From JACPLA01 sp964602055 (GTDB lineage: Bacteria > Bacteroidota > Ignavibacteria > UBA10030): a stretch of DNA of 32,788 nucleotides. The first letter of the stretch is position 1; each line of letters begins with the position of its first letter. Both the position numbers and the translations under genes were made by a program. The stretch spans positions 1 through 32,788 of the forward strand of contig CAZRPU010000020.1 of assembly GCA_964602055.1 (NCBI GenBank), in the 5' to 3' direction. Below, in pieces: positions 16,976-25,428 of the stretch. Under the pieces are notes generated by a model, which worked only from the letters and a program-made list of their open reading frames with translations, searched no databases and was not told the DNA's origin.

Positions 16976-18004
16976 ATGACGTATAACAAAGCCCTTCACC
17001 GCTACGCAGTCTTTACTGCTGTCTGTACCTTCCTTCTGATCATTGCGGGGGGACTCGTGACAAGTACCGAATCCGGCCTCGCCGTTCCCGATTGGCCATT
17101 GTCCTACGGGCAAATCATGCCCCCCATGGTGGGTGGTATCTTCTATGAGCATGGTCACAGGATGATCGCTTCTTTTGTAGGCATGCTGACGATCATTCTC
17201 GCTGTGTGGTTTTGGAAGAGTGACCACCGGCGGTGGGTCAGAGTCCTCGCCCTGGGAGCGCTTGGATCAGTGGTGCTGCAAGGAATCCTCGGAGGTCTTA
17301 CGGTCCTGTACCTGCTTCCTGCTCCTCTTTCCGTCAGCCATGCAACCCTCGCTCAGACTTTTTTTGTCATGGTATGCTCGCTTGCTCTCTTCAGCTCTCG
17401 CTGGTGGGGAAGCGAACAACCGCTCCTGAAGGGCGATTCGGCACGTTCGTTTGTGCGCGCTTCACTCTTTCTGGTCACAGCCGTGTACGTTCAGCTGATT
17501 CTGGGCGCTCTCATGAGGCACACGCAGGCAGGACTCGCGATCCCGGACTTTCCCCTCGCTTATGGCCAGATCGTTCCGTCTCTCAGCGATGAGTCCATTG
17601 CCGAGTACAACAGATTCCAGCTGTCGAATGACCTGCGCCTGGCAGCAGACGGACCGCTGCGTTTCAGTCAGATCCTCGTTCACATCCTCCATCGCTTCTG
17701 GGCGCTCGTTGTCGGTGGATTGGTCCTGCTGGTTTCGATCCGTGCGAGGAAGCTAGGGCGTGAATTCTCCCGGCTGAGGACTTTCGGCCTGTTACTCATA
17801 GGCCTTGTCACAGTACAGATTGCCCTTGGAGCTTTCACGGTTCTTCTGCGAAAGGAATTCCTGGTAACGACAGCCCATGTTGCAACCGGGGCAGCGATCC
17901 TCGTCACCTCGGTACTTCTCACCTTGCATGCAATGAGGTATGCACGTCTGTCCTGGAAGAAAGACCTCCTTCTCCAGGGGAAGCAAAGCGAGGTGGTGGC
18001 ATGA
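16976..18004 (+). CDS. ctaA: haem A synthase (CtaA/Cox15)
   Basis: CtaA oxidises the methyl group of haem O to give haem A. The 342-residue membrane protein has eight predicted helices in two repeated halves. Haem-ligand candidates are EHGHRMIA and SHATLAQ in the first half, and HILHRFWA and TAHVATGA in the second. A pair of similar segments (GLAVPDWPLSYGQI and GLAIPDFPLAYGQI) shows the internal duplication. The ATG has only a weak ribosome site. The stop overlaps the ctaB start (ATGA at 18001-18004). Confidence 0.95.
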   Translation: MTYNKALHRYAVFTAVCTFLLIIAGGLVTSTESGLAVPDWPLSYGQIMPPMVGGIFYEHGHRMIASFVGMLTIILAVWFWKSDHRRWVRVLALGALGSVVLQGILGGLTVLYLLPAPLSVSHATLAQTFFVMVCSLALFSSRWWGSEQPLLKGDSARSFVRASLFLVTAVYVQLILGALMRHTQAGLAIPDFPLAYGQIVPSLSDESIAEYNRFQLSNDLRLAADGPLRFSQILVHILHRFWALVVGGLVLLVSIRARKLGREFSRLRTFGLLLIGLVTVQIALGAFTVLLRKEFLVTTAHVATGAAILVTSVLLTLHAMRYARLSWKKDLLLQGKQSEVVA

Positions 18005-18927
18005 GGAATAATGCAGAGATCGCTTTGAGTCCCTTGACACAGGTGCGGAGCAAAGTCGCGGATTATGCTACTCTCATGAAGCCCGAGCTGACCTCTCTCT
18101 CGGTCCTGACGGCGCTCTGCGGGTTCTATCTCGCGGCTGATTCCTTTAATTTTATGGGTTTCTTGTGGGTAGGAGCGGGCACGCTGCTCCTTGGCGGGGG
18201 AGCGGGGGCTTTGAATCAATATATCGAGCGGGATCATGACCGACTCATGCGCCGTACCGAGAAACGGCCTCTTCCGGCCGGCCGGCTCACGCCGCGCTCG
18301 GCCAGGAACTTCGGCGTTGCACTTTCTCTCATGGGGCTTGCGGCGCTATTGATCTTCACGACTCCCCTCGCCGGATTCCTGGGGGGCCTCACAATCCTTT
18401 CCTATCTTGCATGGTACACGCCGCTGAAGCGCGTTACACCTCTTTCCACCCTGGTTGGAGCCATCCCGGGAGCTCTTCCCCCGCTGATAGGCTGGACGGC
18501 TGCAACCGGCACAATCTCGGTGGGAGGATGGGTTTTGTTTCTCATCTTATTCTTCTGGCAAATGCCGCACTTCCTTTCCCTGGCATGGATGTATCGAAAA
18601 GACTATGCGAGGGCGGGATATCGGATGTTAAGCGTTATCGATTCCGACGGATCCAGAACGGGCTTGCATATCATGATCCACACATCACTTCTTGTCCTGG
18701 TCAGTCTGCTTCTTCCGATCGCCGGCCTGGCCGGAGAGATGTATACCATCGGCGCAGTGGGATTCGGTCTTTCCTTTTTCGTCCTCAGCGCTTTGTTCCG
18801 CTATTCTTCCGGGAAAGGTGCGTCCCTTGAAGCTTCCAGGACGAACCAGTACTCCCGCTACTTGTTCTTTGCTTCGCTTCTGTATCTTCCCGCCTTAATG
18901 TTTCTCATGACCATCGACAAGCTGTGA
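18001..18927 (+). CDS. ctaB: protohaem IX farnesyltransferase (haem O synthase)
   Basis: CtaB adds a farnesyl group to haem B, making haem O for CtaA. The 308-residue UbiA-family membrane protein has about nine helices. The first prenyl-diphosphate motif reads NQYIERDHD, so the first Asp of the usual N-x3-D-x3-D is Glu. The second motif, KDYARAGYRM, is standard. It overlaps ctaA by 4 nt, and the ABC ATPase gene by 4 nt (GTGA at 18924-18927), so translation is coupled across this block. Confidence 0.95.
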   Translation: MRNNAEIALSPLTQVRSKVADYATLMKPELTSLSVLTALCGFYLAADSFNFMGFLWVGAGTLLLGGGAGALNQYIERDHDRLMRRTEKRPLPAGRLTPRSARNFGVALSLMGLAALLIFTTPLAGFLGGLTILSYLAWYTPLKRVTPLSTLVGAIPGALPPLIGWTAATGTISVGGWVLFLILFFWQMPHFLSLAWMYRKDYARAGYRMLSVIDSDGSRTGLHIMIHTSLLVLVSLLLPIAGLAGEMYTIGAVGFGLSFFVLSALFRYSSGKGASLEASRTNQYSRYLFFASLLYLPALMFLMTIDKL

Positions 18928-19925
18928 AACACACAACGCGTTCTCTTTCTGCAACGGCGCGTGCGAAGGCACGTCGTTCAGCTCCTCTCGTTTCTCTTGT
19001 GAGGACAATCGACCTTCGCCACGCCTATGGAAAACATGTTGTACTGAACGGCGTCTCGCTCGATGTGCGGGAAGGAGAAATTCTTGGGATCCTTGGACCG
19101 AATGGCAGCGGAAAAAGCACCCTGCTGAAAGTCCTCACAACGTCGCTCCTGCCGTCGGGCGGTGAAGCACTTGTCGCCGGGGAAAGCGTCGTGACGAGGC
19201 CCAATCGGGTCAGGGAACATATTGGGGTAGTTTTTCAATCCTTTGGACTGGATAAGAAGCTGACAGTCATCGAAAATCTGGAGTCCCAGGGTCATTTGTA
19301 TGCCCTTCAGGGGGAGATTCTTGCAGAGCGGATTGCTTCATTGCTCGCGTCGTTCGGCCTCTTGGAGCGACAAAACGATCTGGTCGGTGTCCTTTCGGGA
19401 GGCCTGCAGAGAAGAGTGGAGATTGCGAAAGGCGTCCTCCATCACCCGAAGGTCCTCTTCCTTGATGAACCGTCAACAGGACTTGATCCTGCCGCGCGAC
19501 GAGATCTGTGGCACTTTCTCGAGATGTGCCGCACGCGGGAAAGAACGACCATCCTTCTTACGACGCACCTCGCCGAGGAAGCTGAACGCTGTGACAGGAT
19601 TACCATCATGGACGAGGGAGCTCTTGTCGTGTCGGGTACGCCGGATGAGTTAAAGGAGGAGATCGGGGGCGATGTTATCGTGGTGCAATCAATGAATGTC
19701 CACGCACTGCGGAAGAAAATTCTGAGGCTCTATAAGAGAGAGGCAAGAGTTGTCGGAAATGAACTCCTTCTCGAATGGCAGCAAGGCCACAGGTTCATTC
19801 CTACCCTGGTTAAGTCCTTTCCGGAGCTGATTTCTTCGGTCACCATCAGAAAACCGACCCTTGAGGATGTGTTCGTTCGGAAAACGGGCCACGCGCTTCT
19901 GCAGGAAGAGAGGAGAGAGCGATGA
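18924..19925 (+). CDS. ABC-2 transporter ATP-binding protein in oxidase assembly block
   Basis: This 333-residue cytoplasmic ATPase pairs with the next gene. It has Walker A GPNGSGKST at 58-66, the signature LSGG at 157-160, Walker B LFLDEPSTGLDP, and an H-loop (TTHLAEEAERCD). The class resembles CcmA, NosF and drug/Na+ exporters. An unusual basic N-terminal extension of about 25 residues precedes the domain. A start further inside is possible, but GTG 18924 overlaps the ctaB stop in the same way as the neighbouring genes. The substrate is unknown. Its place among ctaA, ctaB and a DUF420 gene points to oxidase maturation. Confidence 0.9.
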   Translation: MKHTTRSLSATARAKARRSAPLVSLVRTIDLRHAYGKHVVLNGVSLDVREGEILGILGPNGSGKSTLLKVLTTSLLPSGGEALVAGESVVTRPNRVREHIGVVFQSFGLDKKLTVIENLESQGHLYALQGEILAERIASLLASFGLLERQNDLVGVLSGGLQRRVEIAKGVLHHPKVLFLDEPSTGLDPAARRDLWHFLEMCRTRERTTILLTTHLAEEAERCDRITIMDEGALVVSGTPDELKEEIGGDVIVVQSMNVHALRKKILRLYKREARVVGNELLLEWQQGHRFIPTLVKSFPELISSVTIRKPTLEDVFVRKTGHALLQEERRER

Positions 19926-20728
19926 ACCTGCTTCCCGTCATCAGCCTGATTCGCCGCGAACTCTTGCGCTTTGTGCGTGAACGCAGCAGAATGGTTGGTG
20001 TGATCGCCTCTCCGATCCTGTTCTGGTTTGTCATTGGTTCGGGTCTGAACAGGTCGTTTCAGCAGCCGGGTGAAGGGGCGGGAATGAACTATCTGGAGTA
20101 TTTCTTCCCTGGCTCGATTGTGCTGATCGTGCTCTTTGCTGCAATTTTCTCTTCCATTTCGGTAATTGAGGACCGTCGCGAGGGCTTCATGCAGTCTGTT
20201 CTTGTCGCACCCGTTTCGAGGCTGTCGATTGTCATGGGAAAAGTGGGAGGAATCAGCATCTTGGCAGTGTTGCAGGGGACCGTCTTTGTTGTGGCAGCCC
20301 CCTTTGTACTGGCTGAGACAACCACCGGGAGCCTCATGCTGACTGTTCTGGTATTGATGTTTCTTTCGTTGGGGCTCTCATCCATGGGATTCCTTATTGC
20401 ATGGTCCATGGACTCAACACAGGGATTCCATGCCGTTATGAATCTCCTCCTCGTGCCGATGTGGATGCTCTCGGGAGCTCTTTTTCCCGCGTCGGGAGCG
20501 AGTGCCTGGGTTGCAGAACTCATGAAATGGAATCCCTTGACGTACGGCGTGGCGGCAGTTCGATCGAGCCTGTACGGTCTTCAGCCGCACTATAGCATCG
20601 ACCTACCCGCATTCGGAGAGTCCCTTGCGGTTCTGTTTGCATTTGCGGTTGTGATGGGAGCTCTGGCACATTGGAGGGTATCTCATCGCCGGAAGGGTGA
20701 TCCAATCATCGGGGGCGGCAAAGTATGA
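19922..20728 (+). CDS. ABC-2 type permease
   Basis: This is the membrane partner of the preceding ATPase. The 268-residue protein has six predicted helices and the ABC-2 layout. An FFPGSIVL segment and EDRREGFMQSVLVAPVSR lie in the first half, and PLTYGVAAVR near the end. It overlaps the ATPase by 4 nt and the DUF420 gene by 4 nt (ATGA both times). The direction is probably export, by family. Substrate candidates are a copper, haem or lipid species needed by the oxidase, but the sequence does not decide. Confidence 0.9.
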   Translation: MNLLPVISLIRRELLRFVRERSRMVGVIASPILFWFVIGSGLNRSFQQPGEGAGMNYLEYFFPGSIVLIVLFAAIFSSISVIEDRREGFMQSVLVAPVSRLSIVMGKVGGISILAVLQGTVFVVAAPFVLAETTTGSLMLTVLVLMFLSLGLSSMGFLIAWSMDSTQGFHAVMNLLLVPMWMLSGALFPASGASAWVAELMKWNPLTYGVAAVRSSLYGLQPHYSIDLPAFGESLAVLFAFAVVMGALAHWRVSHRRKGDPIIGGGKV

Positions 20729-21186
20729 GTCTGTCAGACCTCCCAACGCTGAACGCTGTGCTCAATGGGAGTGCGGCCATTCTTCTTCTGGTGGGGCGGT
20801 GGTATATTCGGAGGGGGAAGAGGAAGCACCACAAACGATGTATGCTGGGGGCTTTCGGCGTGTCCGTGCTGTTTCTGGCCTCATACATCACCTACCATTA
20901 CCAACACGGATCTCAGCCTTTCCAGGGAACGGGGTGGATACGGCCGGTCTATTTTGCCATTCTCCTGTCACATACAGTGCTGGCAACGGCGGTGGTTCCC
21001 CTCGTCCTCATAACATTGCGCCGTGCGCTCAAAGACCAGATCGAGAAACACCGTACCATCGCCCGTTGGACGTACCCCATTTGGCTGTACGTTTCGGTCA
21101 CGGGAGTGGTAATCTATTTCATGCTCTACCACTTGTTTCGTCCATCTCTCCAAGCCGCAGCAATACTTCTTTCATCAGCGCCGTAA
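20725..21186 (+). CDS. DUF420 (CtaM/YozB-like) membrane protein
   Basis: This 153-residue protein has four to five helices. Family features include the paired residues in SYITYHYQHG, a LLSHTVLA segment and a WLYVSVTGVVIYFMLYHL end. The Staphylococcus member CtaM is needed for activity of haem-A oxidases, so a role in oxidase assembly fits this location. The last roughly 18 residues (after FMLYHLF) are encoded on DNA that is also the 3' end of the opposite purine nucleoside phosphorylase gene, and look like a run-on tail. It is the last gene of the cluster, and no terminator was seen after it. Confidence 0.85.
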   Translation: MSLSDLPTLNAVLNGSAAILLLVGRWYIRRGKRKHHKRCMLGAFGVSVLFLASYITYHYQHGSQPFQGTGWIRPVYFAILLSHTVLATAVVPLVLITLRRALKDQIEKHRTIARWTYPIWLYVSVTGVVIYFMLYHLFRPSLQAAAILLSSAP

Positions 21187-21988
21187 AAGACTGCTGTACT
21201 CTCGAAGCTGTTTCTGTCACTTCCTCGTGCGTCAGCTTTTCGCCGGAAATCCCCGTTGCAAGGTTCGAAATCAATGAGAGCGCCGCCACACGCAGTCCTA
21301 TCTGGTTGGCGGAGACAATCTCGGGAACGGTCGACATGCCAACAGCGTCTGCGCCGAGACGGCGAAGCATTTCGATTTCAGCGGCACTCTCGTACGAAGG
21401 CCCTTTGACCCAGGCATACGTTCCTCTTGCAAGCTTGAGGTGCAATGCGCTTGCGGAACGGAGAAGCGTATCCTGAAGCCGCGTGTCAAAGGGACGTGCC
21501 TGCGGGAAACGCAAAGGAAGAAGAGAATCACGGTTTCCGGGGATTCTAAGAAACGCCAGGTTGAGAAAATCATCGAGTAACATGAAGTCACCGGGCCGGA
21601 GCGTTCGGCTGATGCCGCCTGCTGCGTTCGTAACGAGAAGGATGGATGCTCCGAGACGTTTGGCAAGATGGACGGGAAAAACGACGGGATCGAGAGTACC
21701 GCTTTCGTAATAATGAATCCTCCCCTGAAAGACAAGGAGAGGTGGAGATGATCTTGTCCCGGATGAGAGCTTCCCAAAAACAAGCTTTCCGGGATGACCG
21801 GCGACAGTCGACTGGGGATACTGCGGAATTTGCTCTGCGGAGATCGTGACTGAGTTTTCGAGCTCTGCGGCGAAAGCTGAAAGGCCGGAGCCGAGAATCA
21901 AAGCGACCGCGGGGGGTGCAGGAACAAGGGAACGAATGCGATCCGCCGCCGCGTCGACGGCAGGCTCGTCCCTAAGGGTCTTTTTCAT
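21119..21988 (-). CDS. purine nucleoside phosphorylase (trimeric, 6-oxopurine type)
   Basis: This enzyme splits inosine and guanosine with phosphate in purine salvage. The 289-residue protein has the PNP-I motifs: GSGLSAF at 33-39, GHPGK at 64-68, FQGRIHYYE at 87-95, TNAAGGI, GPSYESAAEIEML, VGMSTVPE and SNLATGI. The Asn in SNLATG fits specificity for 6-oxopurines. Its ATG overlaps the nupC stop by 4 nt, so it is the last gene of the salvage operon. Its final 68 bp overlap the 3' end of the DUF420 gene on the other strand. Confidence 0.95.
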   Translation of the reverse strand: MKKTLRDEPAVDAAADRIRSLVPAPPAVALILGSGLSAFAAELENSVTISAEQIPQYPQSTVAGHPGKLVFGKLSSGTRSSPPLLVFQGRIHYYESGTLDPVVFPVHLAKRLGASILLVTNAAGGISRTLRPGDFMLLDDFLNLAFLRIPGNRDSLLPLRFPQARPFDTRLQDTLLRSASALHLKLARGTYAWVKGPSYESAAEIEMLRRLGADAVGMSTVPEIVSANQIGLRVAALSLISNLATGISGEKLTHEEVTETASRVQQSFTALMKEVLLRLGEMDETSGRA

Positions 21989-23343
21989 TGGCCGATCAAT
22001 ATTCCCGCTATTGTCGCGGTGAGAAGGGTCGCAAGCGTACCGCCCAGAACAGCACGTAACCCGAGGGATGCCAGATCTTTTCGCCTGTGAGGTGCCATGG
22101 GGCTTATTCCGCCAATCTGGATTGCTATCGAGGAGAAATTGGCAAAGCCACAGAGGGCAAAAGTAGACATTGCAATAGCCTTTTCACTTACGAGTTTGTT
22201 CTCAGCTATCAACCGTGCCATATCGAGATATGCCACAAATTCATTGAGAACAACCTTGGTTCCCAGGAGGCTCCCGAAGTGAAATGCTTCCGATGGGGGA
22301 ATTCCAATCGCAAAACCGACAAACTGGAAGAGGAGGCCGCTGATGAGCTGCATATTGAGGGGTTGTCCGAATTGTGCCTGGAGATAGGTATTAACCCCAA
22401 CCCAGTCTCCAACCCCCGTCATGATGTAGTTAAACAAAGCTATTAAAGCCATAAACGCCAATAACATAGCGCCGACATTTAATGCTAATTGGAGGCCATC
22501 GGAAGCGCCGGCCGCTGCCGCTTCAATGACGTTTGATGCGTTTTTCTCGACGTTCACTTTGACGGTGCCTTTGGTGACAGGCTCTCCAACCTCGGGGACG
22601 ATGATCTTTGAAATGAGAAGCGATGCGGGAGCAGCCATGATGCTTGCACCAAGGAGCTGGGCGGCGAATCTCACTTGAGCCACGTCGAGGGGGAGATTGT
22701 GCGACTGGGCAAAGGAGGTTCCGAGCATTTGAACATAGGCGGCCATTACACCGCCCGCAATGGTAGCCATCCCCCCGGTCATGATGGTCAGAAGCTCTGA
22801 ATTCGTCATTGTTCCAACAAAGGGGCGTATCATCAGCGGAGCTTCAGTTTGACCCACAAAGATGTTGGCAGTATTGGAGAGCGATTCTGCACCGCTGGTT
22901 CCCATCAACCGGGCCATGACCCACGCCATGCCTTGAACAACCTTCTGCATAACACCCAGGTAATACATGATCGACATCATACAGGAAAAGAATATGATCG
23001 TCGGAAGCACCTGGAATGCAAAAAAGAAACCCATCGAGTCCGGAAACCCGGGTGAAATGGAAAGATTTCCAAAGACGAATTTTGCCCCCTCCGTTGTGAA
23101 TCCCAGGATGACTACAAATGCCTCTGCAATCCACCCAAAAAGGGTTTTTGGCCACGCAAGAGGCGAGAAATACTCACCAAGAGATTCGCCCTTGATGACA
23201 AGGATGCCAAAGGCGATTTGAAGCGCAAGTCCTGTTCCGACAAGTCTCCAGTTTATCCTTCGTTTGCTGTTGGAAAAGAGAAAGGCAATACCGAGGAGCA
23301 CGCAAATTCCGAATGCTCCATGAAGGAATGAAAGAATGGTCAT
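21985..23343 (-). CDS. nupC: concentrative nucleoside transporter (NupC/CNT family)
   Basis: This is a sodium- or proton-driven nucleoside importer in the inner membrane. The 452-residue protein has the CNT layout, with N-terminal helices, a gate region and the core segment GTSGAESLSNTANIFVGQTE, which includes nucleoside- and cation-binding residues. A later segment, GASIMAAPASLLISKI, and FALCGFANFSSIAIQIGG also match the family. It lies 12 nt after tdk and overlaps the phosphorylase gene by 4 nt, so uptake and phosphorolysis are co-expressed. Confidence 0.95.
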   Translation of the reverse strand: MTILSFLHGAFGICVLLGIAFLFSNSKRRINWRLVGTGLALQIAFGILVIKGESLGEYFSPLAWPKTLFGWIAEAFVVILGFTTEGAKFVFGNLSISPGFPDSMGFFFAFQVLPTIIFFSCMMSIMYYLGVMQKVVQGMAWVMARLMGTSGAESLSNTANIFVGQTEAPLMIRPFVGTMTNSELLTIMTGGMATIAGGVMAAYVQMLGTSFAQSHNLPLDVAQVRFAAQLLGASIMAAPASLLISKIIVPEVGEPVTKGTVKVNVEKNASNVIEAAAAGASDGLQLALNVGAMLLAFMALIALFNYIMTGVGDWVGVNTYLQAQFGQPLNMQLISGLLFQFVGFAIGIPPSEAFHFGSLLGTKVVLNEFVAYLDMARLIAENKLVSEKAIAMSTFALCGFANFSSIAIQIGGISPMAPHRRKDLASLGLRAVLGGTLATLLTATIAGILIGQ

Positions 23344-23355
23344 GGTAATCCCGAA

Positions 23356-23934
23356 CTAGTCCTTCGGTGGTTGGAAGCAATGACGACATCTGGCCTCATA
23401 GATGTCCTTTGCGCCAATAAGAACCCTGTCATGCTGCTGCACCTTGCGCTGCGTACGGTCGGCCGGATTACCGCATACTACGCAAATTGCGAGAGTCTTT
23501 GTGATATATTCAGCAATAGCAAGGAGTTGAGGCATAGGTTCAAAAGGTTTTCCTCGATAGTCCTGATCGAGTCCGGCGACGATGACGCGTTTCCCCTTGT
23601 TTGCCAGGTCCTCGCAAACGTCAACAAGCTCAGACTTGAAGAACTGTCCTTCGTCAATGCCAATCACCTGGGCATCATCGGCGAGCTTGGATATTTCCTG
23701 CGCGCTGTCGACGGGATGTGAGACGATTGACTGTTCGCTGTGCGAAACTATGTGCTCCGCGCTGAAGCGAGTGTCTAAGCGGGGCTTGAAGATGGCCACG
23801 TGTTGTTTGGCTATCTGGGCCCTTCGCAGACGACGGATAAGCTCTTCAGTCTTGCCGCTGAACATGCATCCGCAAATCACTTCGATCCATCCGGTGTTGC
23901 GGGGAACAAGATGTTGTTCAGATGTATCGGTCAT
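23356..23934 (-). CDS. tdk: thymidine kinase (type II)
   Basis: This enzyme phosphorylates thymidine (and deoxyuridine) with ATP. The 192-residue protein has the P-loop GCMFSGKT at 22-29, DEGQFF in the lasso and Walker B region, and the zinc-binding pairs CVVCG and CRHC at the C-terminus. Its length is typical for the bacterial TK1-like family. The ATG overlaps the cdd stop by 4 nt. Confidence 0.96.
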   Translation of the reverse strand: MTDTSEQHLVPRNTGWIEVICGCMFSGKTEELIRRLRRAQIAKQHVAIFKPRLDTRFSAEHIVSHSEQSIVSHPVDSAQEISKLADDAQVIGIDEGQFFKSELVDVCEDLANKGKRVIVAGLDQDYRGKPFEPMPQLLAIAEYITKTLAICVVCGNPADRTQRKVQQHDRVLIGAKDIYEARCRHCFQPPKD

Positions 23935-24362
23935 TTCTTTGCTTTGGTTGCTTTCGATAATTGCTTGCTGTCAAAGGCGAATGGAAGAAGCTCCTTGAGC
24001 TTTTTCACAAGCCTCTTTCCCTTGCCGTTAACGAGGATAACGTCAATGTTTCCCGCCAGGTCGAAAAGTACTTGGCGACAGGCGCCACAGGGTGGAGTGA
24101 AATCCGGGTCGTCGGCCACGACGGCAATTCCAGTGAAACTGCGTTCTCCTTCGGAGATAGCCTTGAAAATTGCTGTTCGTTCCGCACACATGGTGAGGCC
24201 GTAGCTGCTGTTCTCGATGTTGCATCCCAGATAAACCCTTCCGGTTGCGGTTTCGAGGGCAGCGCCAACGCGGAATTTCGAATAGGGAGCATATGCCCGG
24301 TTTTTTGCTTGGCGGGCTTTTGCGATAAGCTCAGGGAGGCGGGATCTCTTCGTTTTGGCCAT
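23931..24362 (-). CDS. cdd: cytidine deaminase
   Basis: This enzyme converts cytidine and deoxycytidine to uridine forms. The 143-residue homotetramer-type protein has zinc ligands Cys59 (in CAE, with the catalytic Glu61), Cys92 and Cys95 (PCGAC). NIENSSYG is the substrate-binding strand. The start is the ATG at 24362. An upstream TTG (24386) in frame would place coding sequence over the promoter. A Lys-rich tail of about 20 residues follows the core. It is the first gene of the cdd-tdk-nupC-phosphorylase operon. Confidence 0.94.
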   Translation of the reverse strand: MAKTKRSRLPELIAKARQAKNRAYAPYSKFRVGAALETATGRVYLGCNIENSSYGLTMCAERTAIFKAISEGERSFTGIAVVADDPDFTPPCGACRQVLFDLAGNIDVILVNGKGKRLVKKLKELLPFAFDSKQLSKATKAKK

Positions 24363-24375
24363 GAAATGCGGGCAA

Positions 24376-24404
24376 AATATAGGCAACTATGAATTGAAAA
24401 GCAA
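24376..24404 (-). promoter_or_regulatory. probable promoter of the nucleoside salvage operon
   Basis: On the minus strand, TTGCTT (24404-24399) and TATATT (24381-24376) are 17 nt apart. The expected start near 24369 leaves a leader of only about 7 nt before the cdd ATG. It lies between the GT2 stop and cdd. Confidence 0.65.
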
Positions 24405-24414
24405 CGAGCCTGGA

Positions 24415-25428
24415 TCAGCCCAGTTCAGGGTTAATGGGGCCGGCGATGCCGCTGCGTCGGGCTTCAACGTATGGATTGGAATTCGTGAAAACGATTCTCA
24501 AGGCCGACAAGAGGGCGCGAGCATGGCGAGTATCTCTTCGCATCCATCCCGACAGGATCAGGCCGATAAGGGACCATAGCAGCGGGAATTTGGAAACTCG
24601 GTGCGGCCGGATCGTGAGCCGAAAATAGTCCAGGGCAAGGACTCTTCGAAAAGCGGCAAGATGCGGGGCTATTCTCCCTTCAGTGGTTTTTCTGTGAAAC
24701 GCACGAGTCTCCGTGAGAATCGTAATGGGCTCCGTACCTGTCAGCCCAAGAGCCATTCCGTAATGATCTCCTATTCCGTGTTCATCGAGAATCTCATCGT
24801 ATGGAGAATTGAGCAGCGCCGCTTTGCGGGCAACGCATGCCCCGAGTCCGTAGGATTGAGCAGTAAAGTACGGGTGCCGCACGTCCATCACGCGTGGCCA
24901 CCCCGCCGGCGACAGACGATTCCCGGCTGGAAGCAATCTGCCCTTCAGAAACCGGAAGATGGGGGATGAGTGTGACGCAAGATCCGTCCAAATGCTGAGC
25001 ATGAAACAGTATCTCCAGATAAGCCCTAAGCCGGACATCGGTGGGAAGGGTCCCACCGACCTATCTTCCCACTGCTCGACGATTGTGCCTGTCACTACCT
25101 GCGCCTCCGGGTGTTCTTCAAGGAAGCGAATGAGGGACCGGAGATAGTCGGGCTCAAGCTCGATGTCATCGTCGCAAAGGAAAACCAATTCCCCGGTTGC
25201 AGACCTTATCCCACGATTTCTCTGAATGCATGTTGAAGGTGAAGACGGGATGAGCCTGAGAGGCAGAGAATTGAACGAGTGCAATGACTCTTGCGCCAGA
25301 GGCGGGGTACTGGAATCGACGATGAGAACTTCATCGGGGATGCGAGTCTGTGATTGGAGGTTCTTGAGGAGCGCCTGAAGACTTTCCTTCCGGTTGCGCG
25401 TGGGAATGACAACAGAGCACGTTGTCAT
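24415..25428 (-). CDS. family 2 glycosyltransferase
   Basis: This is a GT-A fold sugar transferase of 337 residues. It starts with SVVIPTRNR, the nucleotide-sugar binding strand, and has Asp86-Asp87-Asp88 in CDDDIE as the metal-binding triad. A second conserved acidic spot is in the EHGIGDHY segment. The C-terminal third is basic with amphipathic or hydrophobic stretches (LLWSLIGLILSGW), which suggests membrane contact. The ATG overlaps the GT4 stop by 4 nt. It is the last gene of the glycan set. Donor and acceptor are unknown. Confidence 0.9.
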   Translation of the reverse strand: MTTCSVVIPTRNRKESLQALLKNLQSQTRIPDEVLIVDSSTPPLAQESLHSFNSLPLRLIPSSPSTCIQRNRGIRSATGELVFLCDDDIELEPDYLRSLIRFLEEHPEAQVVTGTIVEQWEDRSVGPFPPMSGLGLIWRYCFMLSIWTDLASHSSPIFRFLKGRLLPAGNRLSPAGWPRVMDVRHPYFTAQSYGLGACVARKAALLNSPYDEILDEHGIGDHYGMALGLTGTEPITILTETRAFHRKTTEGRIAPHLAAFRRVLALDYFRLTIRPHRVSKFPLLWSLIGLILSGWMRRDTRHARALLSALRIVFTNSNPYVEARRSGIAGPINPELG

